A DNA stretch of 64,000 nucleotides from positions 1 to 64,000 of the forward strand of contig JALVVV010000027.1 in the NCBI GenBank assembly GCA_027023265.1, written 5' to 3'. Below, piece after piece: positions 30,601-38,419 of this stretch (its first letter is position 1; every line of letters begins with the position of its first letter). Below the pieces are notes generated by a model, which searched no databases, was not told where the DNA came from, and saw nothing but the letters and a program-made list of their open reading frames with translations. Origin of the DNA: DHVE2 group archaeon. Its GTDB lineage: Archaea > Thermoplasmatota > Thermoplasmata > Thermoplasmatales > Aciduliprofundaceae. Both the position numbers and the translations under genes were made by a program.

Positions 30601-32436
30601 ATCTTCAGCTTTAACTATGTCTTTCTTTTTAAGGGCTACTTCTGCTCTCTCTATATATCCCAACACTTCTGTTACGTTACCGCCATTGTTCTGCAAAAAC
30701 TCAGCCTCGTCTTTCATCCTCTTGATTTCTGCTTTGAATTTCATACCCTCTATTTCAAAAGTTATGTCCCTTATTTTTGCAATATCTTTGAGTGCATTAT
30801 CAATATCCCCTTCAGAGAGCATTCTCCGTGCACTTGCTATTGTTCTATCAATCCTTTCATCTTTATAATTCTTTGTTTTATCTTCAATTTCTTTAAGGTA
30901 GTCTTCGGTTCTCTTGTAGATATCCTCTTCTATTTTTCTTAGGGATATTATTGCATCTTTGTAAGCCTCGTCCCCTATTTGAGTTTTAACATCGTTTAGT
31001 GCGAGCTTAACGTCATCTAATACAATGCCCTCGGACTCTGCATTTTCAATCATATTTTTTATGTCCCCGTAAAGAGATTGTGCAATATCACGCAAGCTGA
31101 GCTTTATGTTGGTTTTCAACTCGTTAAGCAATTTCTCTGCGTTTTCTGCATTTCTCTCGAGCTCCTCCTCTATGTTTTTAACGGACTCGTCCACACCCTC
31201 CAATATTATGTTTTCCATCTCCAAATCTTTTATTTCTTCCTTAATTCTTTCTATCTCTTTGTGAAGCTGGTTGTAAAGGTCAAGCTTTCTTTTCACAAGA
31301 TCAACAGTTTCTATGACTATATCGTATGCTCTCTTGTGTTTTCCAATCTTTAAAAAGTTCCTCGCACTATCTATCTTTTTCAGGAAAGGCGTTATGTCTA
31401 TTCCCCTTTCTTTAGCCTCAAGGAAGATTTCCCTTGCTTTTTTAATTTCATCCATTACTTTCTGGAATTTCTGTGTTTCTGCGATGCCCGTGGATTTCCT
31501 TATGAGATTAACAGCTTCTTCAATATCTCCCTCTTCGTATTTCTTCTTTGATTCTTCTAAATACTGCATGGGCTCCTCTATATCGATGCCCATCCCCTTG
31601 CCCTCTTCGGCAATCCTTTTGGCAATGTCAAGTAGCTTTTTGTAGAAGAAATCAAACGATTTCTTTGCATTTTCGAGGTAATCCATAGATGTTCTCAGAG
31701 CTCCTGTGTAATTGTTTCCCTCCAACAGTTCTTTTATTTTTGTTTCTGCGCTTTTATCTACAGGCAGGTTGAAGTGGGCGGATGCTGCAATATCTATTAT
31801 CTTTTGTGTCTTTTCAACATGCTCGTTGACCTTTTTCTTTATTTCATTCGTTGCTTTTTCTTTAAGTTCTAGTAGACTGTTAAGTGTTTCTGAGTCCGTT
31901 TTATCTCCAATTTTTTTTGCCTCCTCGGCTACCCATTCAAAGCCCTCTATTTTTCCTATAGCCTCAGTTAGCTCTCTATAAATGTGACCCACGCTCTCCT
32001 CCACAACCTCGCTAATCATTTCCCTAACCGACTTTAGGATTTCAAAGCTTTTTTCAGGCTCGTTTGCAATTTTATCTGCCCCTTCTCTTAATTTTGCCCT
32101 GATCTTAGCCGCTGTTTCTTCGCTTACATTGTTTAGTAAAGCTTCTATTTCCCTGCTTTCTTCGTCGTACAGTTCCTTTACCTTATTTGCCATCTCCTCA
32201 AGCAACGGCTCCAGGATTTCCAGAGCCGCATCCATGTCTTTCATTTCGTAGTATTTCTTTGCCTCATCGTATTTTTTGTGAAGCTCCTCCGCGTTTTCCA
32301 GATCTTTTAAAATTGAAAAATAATCGTTTATAGTGGCCATTAATTTATCGCATTTTTCCTTTTTTTCCTGAAGGGCACGCGCCTTTTTCTCTAACTCTTT
32401 CTCTAATTTTAGCCGGCTAAGGTATGGAGATGGCAA
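27649..32436 (-). CDS. Giant helical-repeat protein with C-terminal RING/PHD-like zinc finger
   Basis: A 1595-residue protein, function unknown. About 1-1440 is continuous charged helix. It contains at least ten recurring modules of roughly 75-100 residues. Each opens with (h)G(I/V/M)D(V/I/L), as in GMGIDIEEP, GVDIGKQR, GADVSGVA, GIDVSGYK and GMDVTEVL, followed by an A-K helix and a Y-x2-A helix. A beta-sandwich (about 1450-1540) follows. The end is a zinc finger with Cys/His at 1551, 1554, 1567, 1570, 1575 (His), 1578, 1585 and 1588, a C4HC3 order as in PHD/RING-CH fingers. No membrane segment is seen. It has its own TATA about 35 nt upstream, lies 48 nt after ftsZ, and is one base from arcS. 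Confidence 0.75.
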   Translation of the reverse strand: MPSPYLSRLKLEKELEKKARALQEKKEKCDKLMATINDYFSILKDLENAEELHKKYDEAKKYYEMKDMDAALEILEPLLEEMANKVKELYDEESREIEALLNNVSEETAAKIRAKLREGADKIANEPEKSFEILKSVREMISEVVEESVGHIYRELTEAIGKIEGFEWVAEEAKKIGDKTDSETLNSLLELKEKATNEIKKKVNEHVEKTQKIIDIAASAHFNLPVDKSAETKIKELLEGNNYTGALRTSMDYLENAKKSFDFFYKKLLDIAKRIAEEGKGMGIDIEEPMQYLEESKKKYEEGDIEEAVNLIRKSTGIAETQKFQKVMDEIKKAREIFLEAKERGIDITPFLKKIDSARNFLKIGKHKRAYDIVIETVDLVKRKLDLYNQLHKEIERIKEEIKDLEMENIILEGVDESVKNIEEELERNAENAEKLLNELKTNIKLSLRDIAQSLYGDIKNMIENAESEGIVLDDVKLALNDVKTQIGDEAYKDAIISLRKIEEDIYKRTEDYLKEIEDKTKNYKDERIDRTIASARRMLSEGDIDNALKDIAKIRDITFEIEGMKFKAEIKRMKDEAEFLQNNGGNVTEVLGYIERAEVALKKKDIVKAEDFIKRGKEALKELESLVAKDTFDSAKIVAAAAKRIGVDIGKQRIMGLLKKAKESIEKEDYKNAIKYASEAKELSKELRDKAEKAYSQLVNAAKLVAKLKDMGADVSGVAKTLVEAKRKFEANEFEDAEKLSISCIKKANAMENKAKIEYIRKELDEIGKVMRELGLGGEFKRKSREFYVKYEDMKYDGLYEIGEKILSELREHVETILTDYIGKIETDIYDAKGKGYDLNINLADLENAKDLFIKRRYLDALYILKKLETQIASVYERNEKMTVIIAKIKKYIDMGISLGIDVSGYKKELDELSSMTNIREAEERANKIINEIEKALHKKVNAIIVKVGKELDRMRRRGEDVTAPENMLNKAKSSLKEKEYVEALNRAMSALGEIEKYEIQKNTAYGILKRLEVKIAAMKKILPKDIITDYEYSKKLFLKGLYEKSIERSMRVSDRISEIERMIAYIKDKNTQIREMVMKAHRLGMDVTEVLAIFNQAKEEFKKMNYTESLKLVDKCYKEAKLLMIDAVNKYKSAYSKMTTLVVRIGLQDEFKDDMREMEKLFEEGDYDKIKVKLSELKKAIDRRLAEVSENVLKDFREKMRLFREMNIDLGIDFEKAEIELRKLKASNYAKFFDYAATIKSKMDEQMPNLIKKKIEILKNKLDKYEKYGVSIDEFHSKLYDILSMMEEKDYEEIYKMLQEVDESFNRYLDEYVKSLRDKISKRIGEFSEEVADDYAKRIEKMRSVGNYEEAIRIYKEANDFVAKYRVFMDEFGKMVEETKDRLRFALSLGLKVGDLISKLKEIEEKAPKDMSGAKLELEDLKSKINSMIDALEPDIDVDIEIEDKSGDRYVGKISLRNKGTADAQNIKVMVRGAYYSDNPIEILKIERGAMDEQEVYLKEGHGNKINVFLTYYRFDGKEYNLTREFEVEEQEEEKKGYHIEKATKKEKCALCRGTILPGMDMVVCDNCGATYHLPCAKRIGKCKVCGQEFKFD

Positions 32437-32484
32437 TTTTAAAACCTCCCTTTGCGTAATGGCATTTATAATTTAATATTTACT

Positions 32485-33531
32485 TTATTTCACTTCGAAG
32501 TCCTCTTCGAATATATTTTCTATGCTTATTTCTTTTAATTTTTCCTCTTCAATGAAGGGCACTTTTATCCCTGTGAGAACAACTAATATGCGCATCTTTC
32601 CCGTGTATTCTGGATCAACTCTTGCGCCCATCGATATCTTCGAATTTTCCCTGAGAAACGAGGATATAGTATCCACAGTTGAATATATCATGCTCAATGT
32701 TGCATCCTCTCCCACTGTCATGTGAATGAGAGCACCGTTGGCCGTGCTGTAATCCACGTTCATCAGGGGATTGTTTAGAGCATCCACAACTATCTTTCTT
32801 ATGTCCCCTATGTCTCCCTCGCTCAGAAGAATTGTTGAGAGTCTGCCGCTGTTCATTATGTACCTTAAATCGGAGATATCTATGTTAATCAGGGATGGCT
32901 TGGTTATTATGTCCACAAAGGACATTATGGAGTAACTAATGAGCTGGTCCATCACCATAAAAGCCTCGTTTAAAGGCCTGTTTGGCACAATGTCTATGAG
33001 TTTTTCGTTTTCTAAAACTATCACCGTGTTGGATTTCTCTATGATCTTTTTGAGGCCTTCTTTTGCCTTCAGCACGTGAACTTTCTCTATCTTGAATGGG
33101 AGGGTTACTATGGATATGACCATAGCTCCGTTTTTTCTCAATATATCAGCTATCACAGGGGTGGCACCCGTACCCGTTCCACCTCCTAAACCTGCGGTTA
33201 AAAACGCAATGTCCACATCTTTCAGTATCTCTGATATCTTATCTCTTGCCATGAGTGCGCTCTGCTCCCCGTCTTCTACTCTACCTCCCACGCCTTTTCC
33301 CTCTTTTGATTTTAGCAGTATTTTTGTGTCAGCATCAATCATTCTTAGATGAGGATAATCTGTATTGATTGCTATGGTTGGCACGTCTATTCCGAGTTTC
33401 TTCATTCTCCACACCGCATTGCAGCCTGCTCCCCCCACGCCCACAACCACTATTTTTGGGCCTTCGCTATGTGCGTGAAGGTCGTATTCGGTGTACTCCG
33501 ATACTCTCCTCAGTATTGATGAAAGGGTCAT
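32485..33531 (-). CDS. ftsZ: Cell division GTPase FtsZ
   Basis: A 348-residue tubulin-like GTPase that forms the division ring. It shows VVGVGGAGCNAVWRM, AINTDYPHL, the tubulin signature LGGGTGTGATPV, and the synergy region with a NxxxxDxxD-like FVDIITKPSLINIDISDLR, giving the catalytic Asp loop. The C-terminal tail is short and acidic (NIFEEDFEVK). It overlaps the ribbon-helix-helix gene by 4 nt upstream. The next gene encodes the giant RING-like helical protein. Whether it is FtsZ1 or FtsZ2 in the archaeal scheme cannot be settled without a tree. Confidence 0.95.
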   Translation of the reverse strand: MTLSSILRRVSEYTEYDLHAHSEGPKIVVVGVGGAGCNAVWRMKKLGIDVPTIAINTDYPHLRMIDADTKILLKSKEGKGVGGRVEDGEQSALMARDKISEILKDVDIAFLTAGLGGGTGTGATPVIADILRKNGAMVISIVTLPFKIEKVHVLKAKEGLKKIIEKSNTVIVLENEKLIDIVPNRPLNEAFMVMDQLISYSIMSFVDIITKPSLINIDISDLRYIMNSGRLSTILLSEGDIGDIRKIVVDALNNPLMNVDYSTANGALIHMTVGEDATLSMIYSTVDTISSFLRENSKISMGARVDPEYTGKMRILVVLTGIKVPFIEEEKLKEISIENIFEEDFEVK

Positions 33532-33890
33532 TTTTCAACCTCCCTCTCCTTTTGTATATCTTTCATGGCCTTTTTTATTTCCGATTCAGCTTCTTTGGAA
33601 ATCATGTGCCTCACGTACTCCTTTACCGCAAGCCTTATTGCGTCATCAAGGTCAACTGCCTCCACCTCTCCCCTATCTACCAATTCAAGAAGAAGTGCCA
33701 CGGTTTTTTTGGGCAAATTCACGTTAACTCGCTCAATGTTTTGCGGTGCGAACTTGCTGGCTAAAAAGTCCTCTATGGCCCTTCTAACCACTTCAGATAT
33801 GTTCTTGAATTCACCTTCATCCACTAACTTCTGGAGCTTCTCCGTGGCATCCTTCGAAAGGCGAATTGTTATTCTCGCCGAATCTGACAT
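33528..33890 (-). CDS. Ribbon-helix-helix regulator upstream of ftsZ (CdrS-like)
   Basis: A 120-residue protein with two ribbon-helix-helix-like halves. The first, ARITIRLSKDATEKLQKLV then NISEVVRRAIEDFL, is a standard MetJ/Arc fold. The second, RVNVNLPKKTVALLLELV then DDAIRLAVKEYV, repeats the pattern. The start ATG at 33890 is chosen over a TTG at 33896 because GTGAT stands 5 nt before it. It overlaps ftsZ by 4 nt. In haloarchaea the RHH regulator CdrS sits beside ftsZ2 and controls division genes, so the same role is likely here, by analogy. Confidence 0.8.
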   Translation of the reverse strand: MSDSARITIRLSKDATEKLQKLVDEGEFKNISEVVRRAIEDFLASKFAPQNIERVNVNLPKKTVALLLELVDRGEVEAVDLDDAIRLAVKEYVRHMISKEAESEIKKAMKDIQKEREVEK

Positions 33891-33939
33891 TTTCAATCAC
33901 ATCCAACTTTTTTGTCTGACACTATGTATGAGGAAAATC

Positions 33940-33951
33940 CTATATATACTT
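33940..33951 (-). promoter_or_regulatory. TATA box of the RHH-ftsZ operon
   Basis: AGTATATATAGG on the minus strand, about 50-60 nt before the ATG at 33890. This gives a leader of about 30 nt, longer than most here, so there is room for operator or leader control. Confidence 0.55.
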
Positions 33952-34011
33952 TTGCCACGATTTCTTTTTTCAATGTATTTAAAAAATTGTAATTTTGTGA
34001 GTTTTCGAGGC

Positions 34012-34287
34012 TCACGGGGCTGCGAGAAGCTGTTCTCCTTCTGGCATCAGCACTCCATAGTGCCGGAACGGAAGCACATTTACATCTAACTCTATAACCT
34101 TTGCGTTTTTTGCACCTATGCTCTTTACCTCTTCCTCCACAACTTCCCTTGGTACGCTGGCTTCAAGCCATGCGAGGCTGTACCCCGGATACTTCTCTTT
34201 TATTTTTGTTTCTATGACTTCCATAATGTCCATTATTGGCCTTTCCAGGTATTCTCTCCCCACTTTAACCTCTATTTTGTCAGACAT
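34012..34287 (-). CDS. Small conserved-looking protein, function unknown
   Basis: A 91-residue soluble protein that I do not recognise. It begins MSDKIEVKVGREYLERPI, has a mixed alpha/beta pattern, and ends with FRHYGVLMPEGEQLLAAP. The frame opens at GTG 34296, but GGTGCT lies 4 nt before the ATG at 34287, and a TATA-like CATTATATACC is at about 34318-34328. It stands alone between the RHH-ftsZ operon and trpS. Normal codon use and a proper start region support it as a real gene. Confidence 0.65.
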   Translation of the reverse strand: MSDKIEVKVGREYLERPIMDIMEVIETKIKEKYPGYSLAWLEASVPREVVEEEVKSIGAKNAKVIELDVNVLPFRHYGVLMPEGEQLLAAP

Positions 34288-34579
34288 TTTTAGCACCTAT
34301 GTATGACATGGTTGTGGGGGTATATAATGTTTTCTAATATGCTCTGAAAAGGTGTATTTAGGATGAAGGACATTATGGGTACAACGCCAGAGGCAGAGAT
34401 GCGGGCGGCGATTTTGCAAATGATGTGACAGTGTACTGTGCAAGTTGTGTTCAGTAATAATATACCCTACGCCCTTTAATACAGTATCTATGTGATGGGG
34501 TAATGTGGTATCTGGCAGTTAAGCAGTACCTCTCCGTTTAAATGTGAAAGTTTTTTATCCACAACCACAATAATCCCAT
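34288..34579. other. Intergenic region between the 91-aa gene and trpS
   Basis: It holds the divergent promoters: a minus-strand TATA near 34318-34328 and a T-rich TATA-like segment (TTTTTTATCC) about 25-30 nt before the trpS ATG. A 22-codon plus-strand ORF (34363-34428) after a GGTGT is too short to support as a gene. Nothing else is seen. Confidence 0.4.
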
Positions 34580-35890
34580 ATGGCTTTTCTGAATCCTTGG
34601 GCATCGCAGCAGTTTAAAGACTACGCCAGGCTTAGAGACGAGTTTGGTATCCGGGAATTTAATTTTGATTTGCCCGACGCTCCTCTTCTTTTCCGCAGGG
34701 GTATAATAATCGGGCATCGTGATTTCGAGCTTATTTTCGACAGGATAATCCGCGGTGAGAAATTTGCGGTTTTAACCGGACTTATGCCTTCTGGGCGAAT
34801 GCATTTTGGGCACAAGATGACCATTGAGCAGGTAGTTTACTACCAAAATCACGGTGGAGATGTTCACATTGCAGTTGCGGATATAGAAGCTTACGCGTCT
34901 CGCGGTATCAGCCTTGAAAAAGCGAGGAAAATAGCTTTGGAAGAGTACGTGCCGTCCTACATTGCTCTCGGCATCTCTCCAGATAGGGCTGAAGTGTATT
35001 TTCAATCAAGGAGAAAGGAGGTAAAGGACCTTGCATGGAAGCTTGGCAAGAAGATAAATCTCAACGAGTTCATGAAAATTTACGGGTTTGGCAATGAGGC
35101 GAATATGAGCCACGTGTTCTCACCTCTAATACAGGTTGGGGACATACTCCACGTTCAGTTAGATAAGTTTGGCGGTGCTCGTCCAACCGTGGTGCCCGTG
35201 GGCGTGGACCAGGACCCTCATTTGAGATTAACCCGTGACCTTGTTGACCGGTGGAGAATGTTTAGCATTGTACCTCAGGAGGGTAAAGTTGGAGTGTTTT
35301 ACAAGGGTGAAGATGCCGCCCGTGTGCTTGGCAAGTTAAAAGGGCGCGTGGAAGCGCTTGGGGCCAAGGTGGAATTGAATGTGCCTTACAGGGCACTTTA
35401 CGCCACGATGGATGGTGATTTGTACGGCAATATTAGGAAGATAAATGATATGGTTATCGAGTACGAGCGTGAGTTCAACTCTTTTGCCTTTTATGAGCCA
35501 ACGGCCACATACCATCGTTTGCTTACCGGGCTAACGGGGGGCAAGATGTCCTCTTCGATACCAGATAGTGCCGTTTTTCTCACAGATTCTCCTGAAGAAG
35601 TTAGGAGAAAGCTCATGAGGGCAAAAACGGGAGGCGGTGCCACACTGGAAGAGCATCGTAAGAACGGTGGCAATCCTGAGTCCTGTGCCGTTTACGAGTT
35701 TCTGGCGTATCACCTGATCAGCGATGACAGGTATCTCCAGGAGATTTACGATTCCTGCCGCTCCGGTAGCCGTATATGCGGCAAATGCAAGAAAGAGGCT
35801 GCCAACCTTGTTGCCGAGTGGATGGCCGATTTTCAAGAGAAACGGGAGCAGGCAAAGGAGCTTGTGGGAGAAATAGTTAAAGAAGATTAG
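34580..35890 (+). CDS. trpS: Tryptophanyl-tRNA synthetase
   Basis: A 436-residue archaeal/eukaryotic-type TrpRS, class I. The first signature is the HIGH-like MHFGHK in LMPSGRMHFGHKM. The second is KMSSS in TGGKMSSSIPDSA. Between them are the family VADIEAY and the VPVGVDQDPHLRLTRD loops. The C-terminal anticodon domain contains a Cys pair (ICGKCKKEA) that may bind metal. The message is probably leaderless from the TATA spacing. It ends 52 nt before the unknown gene at 35943. Confidence 0.95.
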   Translation: MAFLNPWASQQFKDYARLRDEFGIREFNFDLPDAPLLFRRGIIIGHRDFELIFDRIIRGEKFAVLTGLMPSGRMHFGHKMTIEQVVYYQNHGGDVHIAVADIEAYASRGISLEKARKIALEEYVPSYIALGISPDRAEVYFQSRRKEVKDLAWKLGKKINLNEFMKIYGFGNEANMSHVFSPLIQVGDILHVQLDKFGGARPTVVPVGVDQDPHLRLTRDLVDRWRMFSIVPQEGKVGVFYKGEDAARVLGKLKGRVEALGAKVELNVPYRALYATMDGDLYGNIRKINDMVIEYEREFNSFAFYEPTATYHRLLTGLTGGKMSSSIPDSAVFLTDSPEEVRRKLMRAKTGGGATLEEHRKNGGNPESCAVYEFLAYHLISDDRYLQEIYDSCRSGSRICGKCKKEAANLVAEWMADFQEKREQAKELVGEIVKED

Positions 35891-35891
35891 T

Positions 35892-35909
35892 TCCGAACTT
35901 TCGGAGTTA
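35892..35909 (+). promoter_or_regulatory. Putative operator upstream of the 35943 gene
   Basis: The inverted repeat TCCGAA-CT-TTCGGA lies at 35892-35905, overlapping AACTTTCGGAGTTA at 35896-35909. The latter 14 bases recur exactly, in the same promoter sense, at 42242-42229 before the AAA+ gene. The site ends 33 nt before the ATG and runs into the TATA box TTATAAATATATA (35907-35919). A bound protein would therefore contact TBP/TFB sites. Confidence 0.65.
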
Positions 35910-35942
35910 TAAATATATACTACCTTCCCTAATTTTTCAACC

Positions 35943-37049
35943 ATGAACGAAGCTGTACTGCCTGTTGGATATTTAAACACGCACATGCTATGCAGATGGC
36001 GTTTTCTGCTGGGTGATAATGTGGATTCAGAAAAGGGATCGAATGATGTTCTGAATGAGGTACTGAAAACAGATTTGTCATCAACTTGGATTTTGACAGG
36101 TATTAGAAGTGGCCTTTACGTCCTTTCCGAGGTTGAAATTTCTGATGCAGATTCAAAAACTCAAGCTTTGCATTTGCACGTTGATGGGCGCGAATACTAC
36201 GAAGATGGGGAATGGCCGTCGCTGCAGGGATTGGGGGTCCTCTCTGAATGGGGTGTGCATGCCGCTCTGGCAGCAATCGTGGCAGGGGGCATAGAAGATG
36301 CCAGACGTGGCCGGTGCTGTGGAAATGAATATGCAGAGTATATAAACAGCAGAATTAAGGACAGTTACGAAATTTACGTGAATGGTGTTCCTTATCCTCT
36401 GTTTGAGTCTGCGGTGTTATTGCTTACTATAATCACCTCTGTTAGGTGTGTGTTAGAAGAAAGAAATGAGTATTTTTTCGATACAGATTACAGGGGTATG
36501 TGCAACACATGCCCATTTGCAGCTCACTGTGATGTGCCTTTAACTGGCGGTTCTATAATGGAATCTAACAAATACGCTCTTAAAACAGGGTCTTCTTTTG
36601 CGATGTACTTGGATGGCTTGCATGGTTATGGGTGGTACATGCTGTACCGTGCCGCTGTGCGATATTTGGGATACAGAACTAAAAGCTTGAAAAGGGCAAT
36701 TCGCTCGGCAATGGTCGAAGTTTATGGAAAAGATTATCGAGACATCGAGTTTAACAGCAATGATTTAAAACCGTATTTTGAAGAGGACAAAAAACTTAAC
36801 ATGGTAGAGGTAGACCAATTGGCATTCGATGCGCGAGAAATTCTGGAGAATGGCGAGTATCTGGTCAGTTACGAGCATTTTATGACCTCTCCTATGACAA
36901 AAGAACTCGTGAAGCGCGGATATTTCAGAGTTACTGCCTTGGAAGAAGGTGAAGTGGAAGAATTGGATAATGATAAAGATAACCGGTATTTTGTTTTGGT
37001 TCCCGGAAAATCTTTTCTTAAAAGGGTGTGGGGTGATGCAATTGATTGA
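35943..37049 (+). CDS. Unknown protein with Cas4-like cysteine spacing
   Basis: A 368-residue protein of unknown function. C17 (HMLCRWRFLLG) together with C187, C190 and C196 (CNTCPFAAHC) resembles the one-plus-three Cys layout of Cas4/AddB-type Fe-S nucleases. A clear PD-(D/E)xK active site is not visible: the nearest strand, LSEVEISDAD, lacks the Lys. The C-terminus ends VPGKSFLKRVW, echoed in the next gene. A strong TATA box about 30 nt upstream and the putative operator precede it. The next gene overlaps by 14 nt. It faces the CARF-MoxR-VWA operon. Confidence 0.6.
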   Translation: MNEAVLPVGYLNTHMLCRWRFLLGDNVDSEKGSNDVLNEVLKTDLSSTWILTGIRSGLYVLSEVEISDADSKTQALHLHVDGREYYEDGEWPSLQGLGVLSEWGVHAALAAIVAGGIEDARRGRCCGNEYAEYINSRIKDSYEIYVNGVPYPLFESAVLLLTIITSVRCVLEERNEYFFDTDYRGMCNTCPFAAHCDVPLTGGSIMESNKYALKTGSSFAMYLDGLHGYGWYMLYRAAVRYLGYRTKSLKRAIRSAMVEVYGKDYRDIEFNSNDLKPYFEEDKKLNMVEVDQLAFDAREILENGEYLVSYEHFMTSPMTKELVKRGYFRVTALEEGEVEELDNDKDNRYFVLVPGKSFLKRVWGDAID

Positions 37050-37608
37050 AGATGATGAGCTGCCTGAGATAGATATAGATGATGACGGTGATTTCTACGT
37101 GGAAGACGAGGATGAAGGAGAAAGTAAAGAAAATTGCTATCTTATTTTCTATCCTTTGTTCATATTGCACAATTTTCCTCCTGTATTTAACCCACTTGGT
37201 GACTCTGGTGATTTCCTTTACGGCGAGCTGGTTTTGAGCACACCGTACACGTTTTTTGGTATTTGTATGGACGCACAAAATAAAGGATACCGGACACTTT
37301 ACGAGATAACAAAAAACATGGACGTTTTCAAGCGAAAGTACATTTTGGAGGTTTTAAGATGCATATTGTATGGAGAAGAATGTACCCGTGCAGATGTATG
37401 CGCTCGTCTTACGTTGTCTCTAAACATAAAGATAGCAAGGGAAATGTGCAGGGACGCATTTGAAAACGATTTTTTGGAGGAATATATGGAAGAGGTGAAA
37501 GGCTACCTTATCCCCGGTAAAAAGTTTTTGAGAATGCTTTTTGAAAATGATGGAGAGCTTTTATATATGGGGTGGAAGCTGTACCTTGAAAGTAAAGGGA
37601 GGACTTAG
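37036..37608 (+). CDS. Unknown acidic protein, partner of the 35943 gene
   Basis: A 190-residue protein of unknown function. The first about 30 residues are very acidic (DELPEIDIDDDGDFYVED). The middle (YPLFILHNFPPVFNPLGD) is hydrophobic but not clearly a membrane helix. The rest is helical with a winged-helix-like look (ILYGEECTRADVCARLTLS). It ends with IPGKKFLRMLF and more, matching the C-terminal PGKSFLKRVW of the upstream protein. The start at 37036 follows GGGGTG and overlaps the upstream gene by 14 nt, so the pair is coupled. The shared C-terminal motif suggests a common origin or shared partner. Confidence 0.6.
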   Translation: MQLIEDDELPEIDIDDDGDFYVEDEDEGESKENCYLIFYPLFILHNFPPVFNPLGDSGDFLYGELVLSTPYTFFGICMDAQNKGYRTLYEITKNMDVFKRKYILEVLRCILYGEECTRADVCARLTLSLNIKIAREMCRDAFENDFLEEYMEEVKGYLIPGKKFLRMLFENDGELLYMGWKLYLESKGRT

Positions 37609-37666
37609 AGAATGCACTGTTGTGAAAATCGGAAAATTGTTTAGAGGAAGAAGCAGGTATGTAGAG

Positions 37667-38419
37667 TTACAGGGAGTTTAGCAGGGCCAGAAGAGTTCTT
37701 CCTCTCTTTGTTAGCATTACCGTTCCATTCTCCATTTTTATCAGTTCTCTCTTTTTAAAGCTGTTTATAATCTTTTCCGCGTCAATATCATCGGCTCCAT
37801 TTTTCATTATTATTTTTTTAGCATTTTCATAGTTTATTGGTTTTGCAAACGCGATGAGATGCTTCTCGTATTCCACGTCTTTCACGTGAGCTTTTATGTT
37901 TATTACAGGCAGGTCAGATATCTTTCTCTCCGCGTGATACGGATAAAGAAATATAGTCTTGCACGCTCTTTCTCCAGCTTCCTTTATTATGTTTAGCAGA
38001 CCCACGTATATTGCGAGGGAGCCTATTTTGTGCCCGCCGCTAAGGTTCGCGTATATCCGGACAGTTCCTCTTGATTTTGCGTACTTTTCCAGTTCGTTTT
38101 TCACCTGCTTTTTCGTATCTTCAAAAGAGGTCAGATCAGCTTTTATCATTTTCACCTTGGTTCCTGAATCTTTGAGGAAGTCCATGGGTGCAGTGACCAT
38201 TTTTTTAAAAGCTTCTCTCTCATCATCTTCTAAATTTTCCAACTTCTGTTGAATATTATCTACATCGGTGAAAACATATACTACGTTAACCTCTCCGGCA
38301 TGCTTGAGCCCAAGCCCGAATTTATGCGCTTCCTCTTTGTTGAGCAACTTTCTGTACTCGCTATCATATTCGTATATGGTCAAACTCGTTACGTGTATAT
38401 TTGTTTCTTCTTTACTCAT
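37667..38419 (-). CDS. CARF-domain winged-helix protein (first of two)
   Basis: A 250-residue protein. The N-terminal Rossmann-like domain (about 8-190) carries NLSGGHKIGSLAIYVGLLNI near residue 125. This matches the ligand loop of CARF domains, which bind cyclic oligoadenylates in type III CRISPR signalling. The C-terminal about 55 residues (AEKIINSFKKRELIKMENGT then TKRGRTLLALL) form a winged helix, so it is probably a ligand-gated regulator. It overlaps the second CARF gene by 8 nt and is last in the minus-strand operon. No CRISPR array or cas gene is in the window, so the ligand is an inference. Confidence 0.8.
   Translation of the reverse strand: MSKEETNIHVTSLTIYEYDSEYRKLLNKEEAHKFGLGLKHAGEVNVVYVFTDVDNIQQKLENLEDDEREAFKKMVTAPMDFLKDSGTKVKMIKADLTSFEDTKKQVKNELEKYAKSRGTVRIYANLSGGHKIGSLAIYVGLLNIIKEAGERACKTIFLYPYHAERKISDLPVINIKAHVKDVEYEKHLIAFAKPINYENAKKIIMKNGADDIDAEKIINSFKKRELIKMENGTVMLTKRGRTLLALLNSL

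Noticed and set aside
34363-34428. 22-codon plus-strand ORF after a GGTGT-like site
   Set aside because: Too short, no neighbour coupling, and nothing recognisable in the peptide.
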